From: JABDAD01 sp964409695
Lineage (GTDB): Bacteria > Pseudomonadota > Alphaproteobacteria > Rickettsiales > Rickettsiaceae
DNA length: 13,701 bases
NCBI GenBank assembly: GCA_964409695.1
Contig: CAYPDX010000035.1
Location: forward strand, 1 to 13,701
Direction: 5' to 3'
Shown here: positions 7,863-13,701 of the stretch, piece after piece
How positions within the stretch are numbered: position 1 is the first letter of the stretch
Layout: every line of letters begins with the position of its first letter
The notes under the pieces: model-generated
Seen by the model: only the letters and a program-made list of their open reading frames with translations
Told to the model about the DNA's origin: nothing
Databases searched by the model: none
Position numbers and translations under genes: made by a program

Positions 7863-7877
7863 AAATGCCTCCATTTT

Positions 7878-8663
7878 TTATAAAATAAATTCCTTTGTAA
7901 GAATTGCTATTCCAACGATCCATACAAAATATCCAAACGCTTTTTTTAAAGTTTTTCCGTTTACATATTTTGCAATATAGAGCCCCATCTGCATTCCCAG
8001 AAGCGCCGGAACTAAATATTTTGCTAAATGACTCCAATCATCTGCTATAAACTGATGTTGATCGGAAGCAAAACCTATCAATGAGTTAACTGTAATAATA
8101 AAAAGCGATGTGGGGACAGCTTCTTGCATGGAAAAGCCCATAAGAAGCACAAGTGTGGGGATAATCAAAAAACCTCCGCCCGCACCAAGAAGCCCGATGA
8201 CTATCCCTAAGGCCAAACCGATCAGGATAACTTTGATATTTTGATTTTTTGGTCGGTTGTTTTGTGAATAAATGGGAGAATCTTTTATCATGAAGTAACC
8301 GGCAAAACTCATGAAAATAAGGAGCAAAATAACAAGAGCTTTATCAATGGGAAGAGACCCGATAGTATGAGGCAAAGCTGGAATCATAAAGTGGCGGGCC
8401 GTAAATACTCCCGAGATAGATGGCATTAGGAGCAGTAGGGCATTTTTAAAAAGAATATGATGACGATAACGGAGTAACCCCATAAACGCTGTAGATCCAA
8501 CCACAACCAGAGAATAGCTCGTTGCAAGAATGATGGGAACGTTAAGTAAATAAACCAAAATAGGTATCGTTAGAATCGAACCTCCAGCTCCTACAAGGCC
8601 TAAAGTAATGCCCATAGCGGCTAAGGCGATGTAACCGAGCAACACCATATTTACATATTCCAT
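7878..8663 (-). CDS. TauE/SafE-family membrane permease (probable sulfite/sulfur exporter)
   Basis: This is an inner-membrane transporter of about eight helices and 261 residues, the usual family length. The internal duplication typical of TauE/SafE is clear: GLVGAGGSILTIPILV (22-37) and GLLGAGGGFLIIPTLV (157-172) head the two halves, joined by a polar loop (about 128-143). The family exports sulfite, sulfoacetate or other sulfur anions; here sulfite or thiosulfate produced by the neighbouring dioxygenase and rhodanese is the natural candidate. ATG 8663 overlaps the rhodanese end by 13 bases, suggesting translational coupling. ATG 8648, just past the rhodanese stop, is also possible, while upstream ATGs would add a hydrophilic extension not seen in the family. 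The DNA is visibly richer in G+C than the ankyrin gene; line 8161-8220 alone is 31 of 60 by hand count. Confidence 0.85.
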   Translation of the reverse strand: MEYVNMVLLGYIALAAMGITLGLVGAGGSILTIPILVYLLNVPIILATSYSLVVVGSTAFMGLLRYRHHILFKNALLLLMPSISGVFTARHFMIPALPHTIGSLPIDKALVILLLIFMSFAGYFMIKDSPIYSQNNRPKNQNIKVILIGLALGIVIGLLGAGGGFLIIPTLVLLMGFSMQEAVPTSLFIITVNSLIGFASDQHQFIADDWSHLAKYLVPALLGMQMGLYIAKYVNGKTLKKAFGYFVWIVGIAILTKEFIL

Positions 8664-9160
8664 GGCATTTTCGCTAGCAACTTGGCCATGCCGCACCAAC
8701 CAGTAAGACCTGCAAACATAAGTCCTACGCCTATAAAACCCGGTAGTATATAGAAGGTAGGATTAATAAAGGCCCCAAGAATTGTTCCGGAAAACGCGAT
8801 AAATCCCGCAGCAATTTGGGTTTGACGATCAAGAGGTAAAATAGCGGAACCTGATTTTTTAAGATTAAAACCAGCCTGGCTCCAAGCAACAATACCGCCT
8901 TCAAGGGAAGCAACATCTAAAGATGGGGTGACCTTTAAAAGTTTTGCACAAGCATCAGCACTTCTTTTACCTGATCTACAATGAATAACGATGGGTCTTT
9001 GGGTTGACGGCAATTTCTCAACGCTGATTTCACCAAGTGGTATGAGACAAGATCCTTTAATGCACTCACTCCTATGCTCGGCTGGCTCCCTCACATCAAT
9101 AAGGAGAACCTCATCTTTGTCCAATCGTTTTTTTAATTCTGAAGCTGTGATAGTTTTCAT
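8651..9160 (-). CDS. Rhodanese with C-terminal membrane anchor (YgaP-like)
   Basis: This is a single-domain sulfurtransferase fused to two transmembrane helices. Residues 1-105 form the rhodanese domain: VLLIDVREPAEH (18-29), the active-site loop C61-R-S-G-K-R-S (61-67) whose Cys carries the persulfide, and LEGGIVAWSQAG (86-97). Residues about 112-157 are two helices of the DUF2892 type, so the catalytic domain should face the cytosol from the inner membrane. At 169 residues it matches E. coli YgaP in length and layout. The start is ATG 9160 (MKTITASELKKRL), the normal rhodanese N-terminus; an ATG at 9214 would add 18 residues unlike the family. It is first in the operon and probably passes sulfane sulfur toward the persulfide dioxygenase two genes downstream. 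Confidence 0.88.
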   Translation of the reverse strand: MKTITASELKKRLDKDEVLLIDVREPAEHRSECIKGSCLIPLGEISVEKLPSTQRPIVIHCRSGKRSADACAKLLKVTPSLDVASLEGGIVAWSQAGFNLKKSGSAILPLDRQTQIAAGFIAFSGTILGAFINPTFYILPGFIGVGLMFAGLTGWCGMAKLLAKMPWNM

Positions 9161-9353
9161 GAATACCCAAATATTAAATAAATCCCCGCTACTTAGCCAT
9201 AATAAGTCAACCATATTCTATAATATCGATCTTAATAAAAAGTTAATACTCAAAAAACAAGACGCTTACCCCCTCAATTTTAGTCTACAAGATATGCACT
9301 GGACAAGCAAACACTTTGTGTGTATAAGTTATATATTCTGTGATGGAGGCTTA
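9161..9353. promoter_or_regulatory. Divergent promoter region, sulfur operon / cyd operon
   Basis: The 193 bases separate two divergent operons and must hold both promoters. TATAAT at 9219-9224 (forward) and TATTAT on the reverse strand near the same place are candidate -10 boxes, but neither has a well-spaced -35. I see no clear FNR-type TTGAT-N4-ATCAA site. A strong GGAGG at 9345-9349 is the ribosome binding site of cydA. Confidence 0.4.
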
Positions 9354-10754
9354 ATGGAACTTGATCCTATATTACTAGCGCGTATTCAGTTTGCTTTTAC
9401 AGTAAGCTTTCACATCATTTTTCCAGCAATTAGCATAGGTCTGGCTAGTTTCCTTGCTGTAGTAGAATGGCGGTGGCTGGCTACAAATAACAAAATACTT
9501 AGGGATATCTATAAATTTTGGGTCAAGATTTTTGCTGTGACCTTTGGCATGGGGGTAGTGTCCGGAGTCGTCATGTCGTATGAGTTTGGCACAAATTGGT
9601 CTGCGTTCTCTGATAAAATAGCGAATGTTTTAGGTCCTTTACTTGGTTTTGAAGTACTAACAGCATTTTTTTTAGAGGCTTCTTTTCTTGGGATAATGTT
9701 GTTTGGATGGGGGCGCGTCAGCAAAAAAATGCATTTTGTTTCAACATGTATTGTTGCAATTGGAACACTAATATCTGCTTTCTGGATCCTATCGGCTAAC
9801 AGTTGGATGCAGACACCTCAAGGTTTTATTATTGGCCAAGATGGCCGATTGTTGCCAAGCAATTGGATTGATATTATTTTCAACCCTTCCTTCCCATACA
9901 GATTAATACATATGATAATAGGAGCGTATTTGACTACAGCTTTTTTTGTAGGAGGAATAGGTGCTTTTTATTTACTAAAAAATAAATTTATGCATCAAGC
10001 TCGCATAATGCTTGGTATGGCAACAATGATGGCTGTATTTGTTGCTCCGGTTCAACTTATTATTGGGCACATGCATGGTGAAAATACGATGCATTATCAA
10101 CCCATAAAAGTTGCGGCTATGGAAGGTAATTGGGATCATAGGGAAAATGCTCCACTATTTCTTTTTGGAATACCTAATCAAAACGAAGAAAAAACAAATT
10201 ATGGAATTACGATTTCTGGGGGTGCCAGTTGGGTGCTCACTGGTAGCGCCAATGGTAAAATCCCTGCTTTAAAAGATTTCGCAAAAGAAGACCGCCCTCC
10301 TGTTATATGGGTTTTTTGGAGTTTTCGTGTGATGGTTGGCTTGGGTTTATTAATGATAGTAATCGGAATCATCAGTAGCGTCCGATACTTCCAAAAATGC
10401 TTATTTACCACAAAATGGCTCCATATATGGTGGGTGGGCATGATCCCAAGCGGGTTTATTGCAATTCTAGCTGGATGGTTTGTAACAGAGATTGGTAGAC
10501 AGCCCTGGACAGCATATGGCGTTATCAGAACCGTACATTCCGTATCTCCTGCTATCACAGGGCCGCAAGTAGCGTGGTCGCTAATGGCATTTGTGGTGAT
10601 GTATATTTTTATTTTTAGTGCCGCAATGTATTACATTATAAAATTAATAAAAAAAGGCTTTTCTGATTTTAATAATGATGACCAGTACTATGAACATAGT
10701 ATCGAAGCATCAACGGTTTCATTAATAAAAAATAAAGAGGGGTCAGATGTTTGA
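9354..10754 (+). CDS. cydA: Cytochrome bd quinol oxidase subunit I, cyanide-insensitive type
   Basis: This subunit oxidises quinol and carries hemes b558, b595 and d for O2 reduction in the inner membrane. Key residues fall at or near E. coli CydA numbering: H20, E100 and E108 in FEVLTAFFLEA, H186, K252 and E257 in IKVAAMEG, M327 in FRVMVGLG, and E379 in TEIGRQPW. At 466 residues it is shorter than E. coli CydA (522) because the Q-loop between K252 and M327 is short, as in CioA-type enzymes. ATG 9354 is chosen because GGAGG lies four bases upstream and the protein then begins with the normal MELDPILLARIQFA. The frame is open much further left, but that stretch runs antisense to the rhodanese and is not oxidase-like. 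It overlaps cydB by eight bases. Confidence 0.96.
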   Translation: MELDPILLARIQFAFTVSFHIIFPAISIGLASFLAVVEWRWLATNNKILRDIYKFWVKIFAVTFGMGVVSGVVMSYEFGTNWSAFSDKIANVLGPLLGFEVLTAFFLEASFLGIMLFGWGRVSKKMHFVSTCIVAIGTLISAFWILSANSWMQTPQGFIIGQDGRLLPSNWIDIIFNPSFPYRLIHMIIGAYLTTAFFVGGIGAFYLLKNKFMHQARIMLGMATMMAVFVAPVQLIIGHMHGENTMHYQPIKVAAMEGNWDHRENAPLFLFGIPNQNEEKTNYGITISGGASWVLTGSANGKIPALKDFAKEDRPPVIWVFWSFRVMVGLGLLMIVIGIISSVRYFQKCLFTTKWLHIWWVGMIPSGFIAILAGWFVTEIGRQPWTAYGVIRTVHSVSPAITGPQVAWSLMAFVVMYIFIFSAAMYYIIKLIKKGFSDFNNDDQYYEHSIEASTVSLIKNKEGSDV

Positions 10755-11769
10755 TTTTTCTAACAGTATAGATTTACCACTTGTGTGGTCCATCATAATA
10801 GGAACGGCCATTTTTTTATACGTCTTTCTAGATGGTTTTGATTTAGGAGTGGGTATTCTATTTCCATTTGCGCCATCTAATGAATGTCGTAATAAAATGA
10901 TGAACTCTATAGCCCCTTTTTGGGATGGCAATGAAACTTGGCTCGTTTTAGGAGGTGGTGGATTGTTTGCGGCTTTTCCACTGGCTTACACAATATTGTT
11001 ACCTGCTTTTTATATACCAATTATTTTAATGTTATTAGGTCTCATTATGCGAGGTGTGGCATTTGAATTTCGTTTTAAAGCAGATGATAGTTTTAGGTGG
11101 GCATGGGATTATGTATTTCATTTCGGTTCGCTAGGTGCCGCTTTTTGTCAGGGGCTTATTCTTGGTGGCTTTGTTCAGGGCGTAAATGTTGACGGAAGGC
11201 ATTTTTCTGGTGGCCCATTTGATTGGGCTACAGCTTTTTCGATTATGACAGGTATTGCAGTTGTATTTGGTTATGCACTTTTGGGTGCTACATGGTTAGT
11301 CATGAAAACAGATGATATAACGCAATTGTGGTCACGGAAAGTTGCGTCATATGTTCTTTTTTTTGTTGCTCTATTTATGGGATTAGTAAGTATTACCGTT
11401 CCATTTATTAATGAGCAGATTAAAATCTTTTGGTTTAGTGCCCCGAACATATATTACTTAAGCCTGATACCCTTTGTGACTTCCATATTGTTTATTGTAA
11501 TTTGGCATGATTTGCACCACACAAAACATGAATATCGGGCGTTTTTAAGCAGTATCTGTATATTTTTTATGGGTTATTTAGGATTAGGATTAAGCATTTT
11601 TCCCTGGCTAATTCCGTATCAGTACACTATTTGGGATGCAGCTGCTTATGGACCTAGTTTGTCTTTAATGTTATGCGGCGTAATACCATTACTGCCTTTG
11701 ATTTTGGGTTATACTGCTTATTGTTATTACGTATTTCGTGGAAAAAGTAGTCATGAAAAAATGTATTGA
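10747..11769 (+). CDS. cydB: Cytochrome bd quinol oxidase subunit II
   Basis: This is the partner of CydA, a polytopic inner-membrane subunit of 340 residues, close to the roughly 335 usual for CioB/CydB. Diagnostic motifs are LDGFDLGVGILFPF (28-41), APFWDGNETWLVLGGGGLF (56-74), and LLGLIMRGVAFEFRFK in the third helix region. The remaining sequence alternates hydrophobic helices and short loops, ending in a cytosolic basic tail. The ATG overlaps the end of cydA by eight bases with GAGG just upstream, so the two are translated together and give matched subunit amounts. No cydDC assembly transporter is present in the window, so its products must come from elsewhere if they are needed. Confidence 0.96.
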   Translation: MFDFSNSIDLPLVWSIIIGTAIFLYVFLDGFDLGVGILFPFAPSNECRNKMMNSIAPFWDGNETWLVLGGGGLFAAFPLAYTILLPAFYIPIILMLLGLIMRGVAFEFRFKADDSFRWAWDYVFHFGSLGAAFCQGLILGGFVQGVNVDGRHFSGGPFDWATAFSIMTGIAVVFGYALLGATWLVMKTDDITQLWSRKVASYVLFFVALFMGLVSITVPFINEQIKIFWFSAPNIYYLSLIPFVTSILFIVIWHDLHHTKHEYRAFLSSICIFFMGYLGLGLSIFPWLIPYQYTIWDAAAYGPSLSLMLCGVIPLLPLILGYTAYCYYVFRGKSSHEKMY

Positions 11770-11908
11770 ATTTATAAGTAATTGGATTGATACCCGTCCA
11801 ATACTTAAGCAATGGATCTGGTTTGCTTTATTGTGGATTGGAGGACTCGTGTCGTTTTGGATTTTGGCTTATCCATTTAAGCTTCTTATTAGAAGCTTAA
11901 ATGGATAA
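11753..11908 (+). CDS. 51-residue DUF2474/CydX-like bd oxidase accessory peptide
   Basis: This short frame overlaps the last 17 bases of cydB. The product (MKKCIEFISNWIDTRPILKQ then one hydrophobic helix, about residues 21-41, rich in Trp) has the layout of the tiny single-pass peptides encoded after cydB/cioB: CydX in enterobacteria, or DUF2474 proteins beside cyanide-insensitive oxidases, which stabilise the oxidase. The match to DUF2474 is by position, size and the basic-Trp-hydrophobic pattern; I cannot run a profile. The last 14 residues are encoded by the perfect hairpin at 11867-11910, so the C-terminal tail may be a product of that insertion. Its TAA (11906-11908) overlaps the next gene's ATG (11901). 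Confidence 0.65.
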   Translation: MKKCIEFISNWIDTRPILKQWIWFALLWIGGLVSFWILAYPFKLLIRSLNG

Positions 11909-11910
11909 GC
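11867..11910. repeat. Perfect 20-bp hairpin spanning the cyd/PEP-mutase junction
   Basis: GCTTATCCATTTAAGCTTCT (11867-11886) is matched exactly by its reverse complement at 11891-11910 across a TATT loop. A stem this long next to an operon end looks like a terminator, but no U-tract follows (ACGAAAAAC comes next). The right arm contains the stop of the 51-residue peptide, the AGAAG weak Shine-Dalgarno and the ATG of the next gene. In RNA the start would be closed unless a ribosome coming through the peptide gene opens the stem. Confidence 0.85.
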
Positions 11911-12734
11911 ACGAAAAACAAAAACTTAAAATGGAGGTTTTTAAGAAACTTCACTATACTGGTATCTTACTACTGCCGAATGCTTGGGACGCCATAAGTG
12001 CTAAACTATTTGAAGCGAATGGAGCTCAAGCTATAGGTATTACAAGTGCAGGAATAGCAGCATCACTTGGTTATCAAGATGGTGAACATATGCCAAAAGA
12101 TCTATTTTTAAGTGCAGTTGAACGTATTATTCTATCAGTTAACGTTCCAGTAAGTGTAGACATAGAAGCTGGATATGGTAAAACCATAGATGAGATTTGT
12201 GATACTGTACAGCAAATCATTAATATGGGCGCCGTAGGTATAAATCTTGAAGACACAGATCCTAAAACAAACCAACTTATAGCAGTAACTGAACAAGTAA
12301 ATAGAATAAGCACAATTCGTAGTCTTGCCATTAAGAATGACTTACTTCTATTTATTAATGCTCGTACTGATGTATATTGGTCTAGTAATATAGAACAAAA
12401 ACAGAGATATGAAGAGGCTCTAGGTAGATTACTTGCTTACAAAGAAGCTGGTGCAGATGGATTATTTATTCCTGGTTTAACGCAAAATGATATAAAAATT
12501 ATGACTAATTTTTACAAAGAAACTAAGTTACCTATCAATATTTTAGGTACAAATTCGATTACATCAATAGACCTTCTCAAAAAAGCAGGAGTAGCACGAA
12601 TTAGTATAGGATCTGGTATATTCAGAGGAGCTGTTACGTATACTCAAAAAACCTATAATCAATTCAAGCAAGGTGACTTTTCTTTTTTAAAAGATTCTAT
12701 CTCTTATGATGCTATTAATGATTTATATAAATAA
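11901..12734 (+). CDS. Isocitrate lyase/PEP mutase-superfamily protein, substrate unknown
   Basis: This is a Mg-dependent (beta/alpha)8-barrel enzyme of the PEP phosphonomutase/isocitrate lyase superfamily, which makes or breaks C-C or P-C bonds next to an alpha-ketoacid. Of 277 residues, family signatures are LLPNAWDAISAKLFEA (24-39), SAGIAASLGYQDG (49-61), the metal site VDIEAGYG (D87, E89; 86-93), GINLEDTD (E117, D118; 113-120) and FINARTDVY (R155; 151-159). The KKCGH/KRCGH catalytic loop of true isocitrate and methylisocitrate lyases is absent, so it belongs to the broad PEP_mutase-like group often annotated as oxaloacetate decarboxylase or phosphonomutase-like. The start at 11901 gives the usual ten or so residues before FKKLH; ATG 11931 is an alternative. 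Its start lies inside a perfect hairpin and overlaps the upstream stop by eight bases, implying coupling to the cyd operon. Confidence 0.85.
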   Translation: MDKHEKQKLKMEVFKKLHYTGILLLPNAWDAISAKLFEANGAQAIGITSAGIAASLGYQDGEHMPKDLFLSAVERIILSVNVPVSVDIEAGYGKTIDEICDTVQQIINMGAVGINLEDTDPKTNQLIAVTEQVNRISTIRSLAIKNDLLLFINARTDVYWSSNIEQKQRYEEALGRLLAYKEAGADGLFIPGLTQNDIKIMTNFYKETKLPINILGTNSITSIDLLKKAGVARISIGSGIFRGAVTYTQKTYNQFKQGDFSFLKDSISYDAINDLYK

Positions 12735-12834
12735 GATAAAATGAGTCTGTCAGAACCTTCGTTCTTGCCAGGCCATCTTATATGTGGTAGGTAGATCTTC
12801 CAAATTTATATAAGGTCTAGTTGGGCCAAAAAGT

Positions 12835-12900
12835 AACAAAAGAATAAAACACTTGTCATCACTAATATATTCCAGTAAGTTTGCTTACCGGAATATATTA
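12835..12900 (+). repeat. Hairpin repeat copy 2: conserved head plus 17-bp stem
   Basis: The head (12835-12864) repeats the one at 6811-6841 with about 27 identical bases: AACAAAAGAA, then a variable AAAA-containing patch, then the exact CTTGTCATCACTA. The stem is different: TAATATATTCCAGTAAG (12863-12879) pairs with 12884-12900 across a TTTG loop, with a single A-C mismatch (12874/12889). No U-tract follows on the forward strand. It ends 23 bases before the integrase remnant. Conserved head, unrelated but base-paired stem: only the ability to fold is retained between copies. Confidence 0.8.
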
Positions 12901-12923
12901 AATAGCATAAAATACAGGGCTTT

Positions 12924-13701
12924 ATGATAAAAAATTACACTCCAACAGCCATTTTACCTGATTATAATATGGTAAATGCTCAGGTAAAAAATATTCAGAA
13001 TGGTGAAAATGCTGAGCAAATAATTCAAAGTTGGCTGGAACTATGTTTTGCGAATACAAAGAAAACAATAGCTATACCTGTTTTGCAACCAAAGATTACA
13101 AATTAGTAACTCAGTTTCTCTATATCTACAGAGGAAGTCTTGAGACTTTTACATCTTATAGACGGGATCTAGAGCGCTTACTTCAATGGAGTTGGTTTGT
13201 TAAGCAGCAATCATGCATACTTCATACGCGTGAGAATATAGAAGCTTTTATTGAGTTTTGTCAGAAGCCTCCAAAACGTTGGATTGCTCTAAAAAATGTT
13301 TCTCGTTTTAAATCCTCTGCAGATATAGAATATATCATTAAACCAAATCCAGACAGGAGACCTTTTACTGCTCATGTATGCAAGGTAGATCATAGCGATT
13401 GAAAGCTTCCAGAAAAAGACCAATATCAATACTCACAGGCAGCTCTTAATGTATTATTTGGTATACTTTCAAGCTATTATTCTTATCTTGTTCAGGAGCA
13501 AGTTACATCTTTTAACCCTCTTGATCTCATAAGGCAAAAAAGTAAATTTCTCCAAAAGCAGCCTAAAATACAAGGGATTAGACGACTATCCAATTATCAA
13601 TGGGAAACTGTCATTACATTTGTTAAACAACAGGCTGAGCAAGATATAATACCAAATCCCATAATTAATTAAACCAATTGACTGAACATATCTGAGCTAC
13701 G
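12924..13701 (+). pseudogene. Decayed tyrosine recombinase (phage-type integrase), cut by window edge
   Basis: The remains of a site-specific recombinase can be followed through three breaks. ATG 12924, with AGGG upstream, opens a frame (MIKNYTPTAIL...) that ends at TAG 13104-13106. The sequence continues in another frame with LVTQFLYIYRGSLETFTSYR, LERLLQWSW and IEAFIEFCQ, the SAM-like core-binding domain of XerC/D-type integrases, up to TGA 13400-13402. The same frame then runs on (LPEKDQYQYSQAALNVLFGI, SSYYSYLV, NPLDLIR, RRLSNYQWETVI) to TAA 13670-13672. After one more stop, LNISELR appears at 13682-13701, resembling box I (GLRISEL) of the catalytic domain, with Asn where the catalytic Arg should be and the preceding 15-20 residues missing. 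It marks past phage or genomic-island activity; the rest lies beyond the window. Confidence 0.8.

Noticed and set aside
8991..9353. N-terminal extension of CydA from an upstream start at 8991
   Set aside because: It runs antisense to the rhodanese gene, is not oxidase-like, and the GGAGG plus canonical MELDPILLARIQ at 9354 fix the start.
12740..12860. Reverse-strand frame (…RPYINLEDLPTTYKMAWQE…) as the end of a transposase
   Set aside because: It is short and has no recognisable transposase motif or terminal repeats; it may be part of the hairpin repeat's flank, but I cannot show it.
13400..13402. TGA read as tryptophan (recoded stop) in the integrase
   Set aside because: TGA terminates cydA normally and TGG is used for Trp throughout; the integrase also carries a frameshift and other stops, so decay explains it better.
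1..13701. CRISPR array, rRNA or tRNA genes, complete insertion sequences
   Set aside because: No regularly spaced repeats with unique spacers, no recognisable rRNA or full cloverleaf, and no transposase with terminal inverted repeats were seen.

Overview
The window looks like a piece of an AT-rich genome of a host-associated or intracellular proteobacterium. The best fit is a Rickettsiales- or Holosporales-type endosymbiont; a Legionella-like gammaproteobacterium is a weaker alternative. This rests on a 1,227-residue ankyrin-repeat protein whose C-terminus carries the HxE and CPLC motifs of an OTT_1508-like deaminase (a family named after an Orientia protein), on low G+C in most genes, on hairpin repeats in the intergenic DNA, and on a decayed integrase. 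The taxonomic placement is inference.

Positions 1-3082 are accessory DNA. A C-terminal portion of a membrane-anchored, beta-rich surface-type protein (85-1509) is followed by a reverse-strand XRE-family regulator (1699-2154). A 350-base divergent region with three iterated 10-bp repeats separates the regulator from a 72-residue orphan gene (2507-2725). A further 357 bases contain a perfect 20-bp inverted repeat and a good promoter candidate for the next gene.

Positions 3083-6766 encode the ankyrin-deaminase protein, the most striking gene here and a likely effector or toxin acting on host nucleotides or nucleic acids.

Positions 7002-9160 (reverse strand) form a tight three-gene sulfur operon, transcribed in the order rhodanese with membrane anchor, TauE/SafE permease, ETHE1-like persulfide dioxygenase. 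It is visibly richer in G+C than the ankyrin gene. Divergent from it, 9354-11908 encodes a cyanide-insensitive-type cytochrome bd quinol oxidase (cydA, cydB) plus a 51-residue overlapping membrane peptide resembling DUF2474/CydX-type accessory subunits. Bd oxidases are known to keep working in sulfide, so the two operons make sense together as low-oxygen, sulfide-tolerant respiration. An overlapping isocitrate lyase/PEP mutase-family gene (11901-12734) follows; its start codon lies inside a perfect 20-bp hairpin at the end of the peptide ORF.

Two copies of a hairpin repeat with an almost identical 30-base head but unrelated stems (6811-6891 and 12835-12900) lie in the same orientation on either side of the metabolic block. 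After the second copy, 12924 to the window end is a tyrosine recombinase pseudogene with a frameshift, several in-frame stops and an apparent internal deletion.
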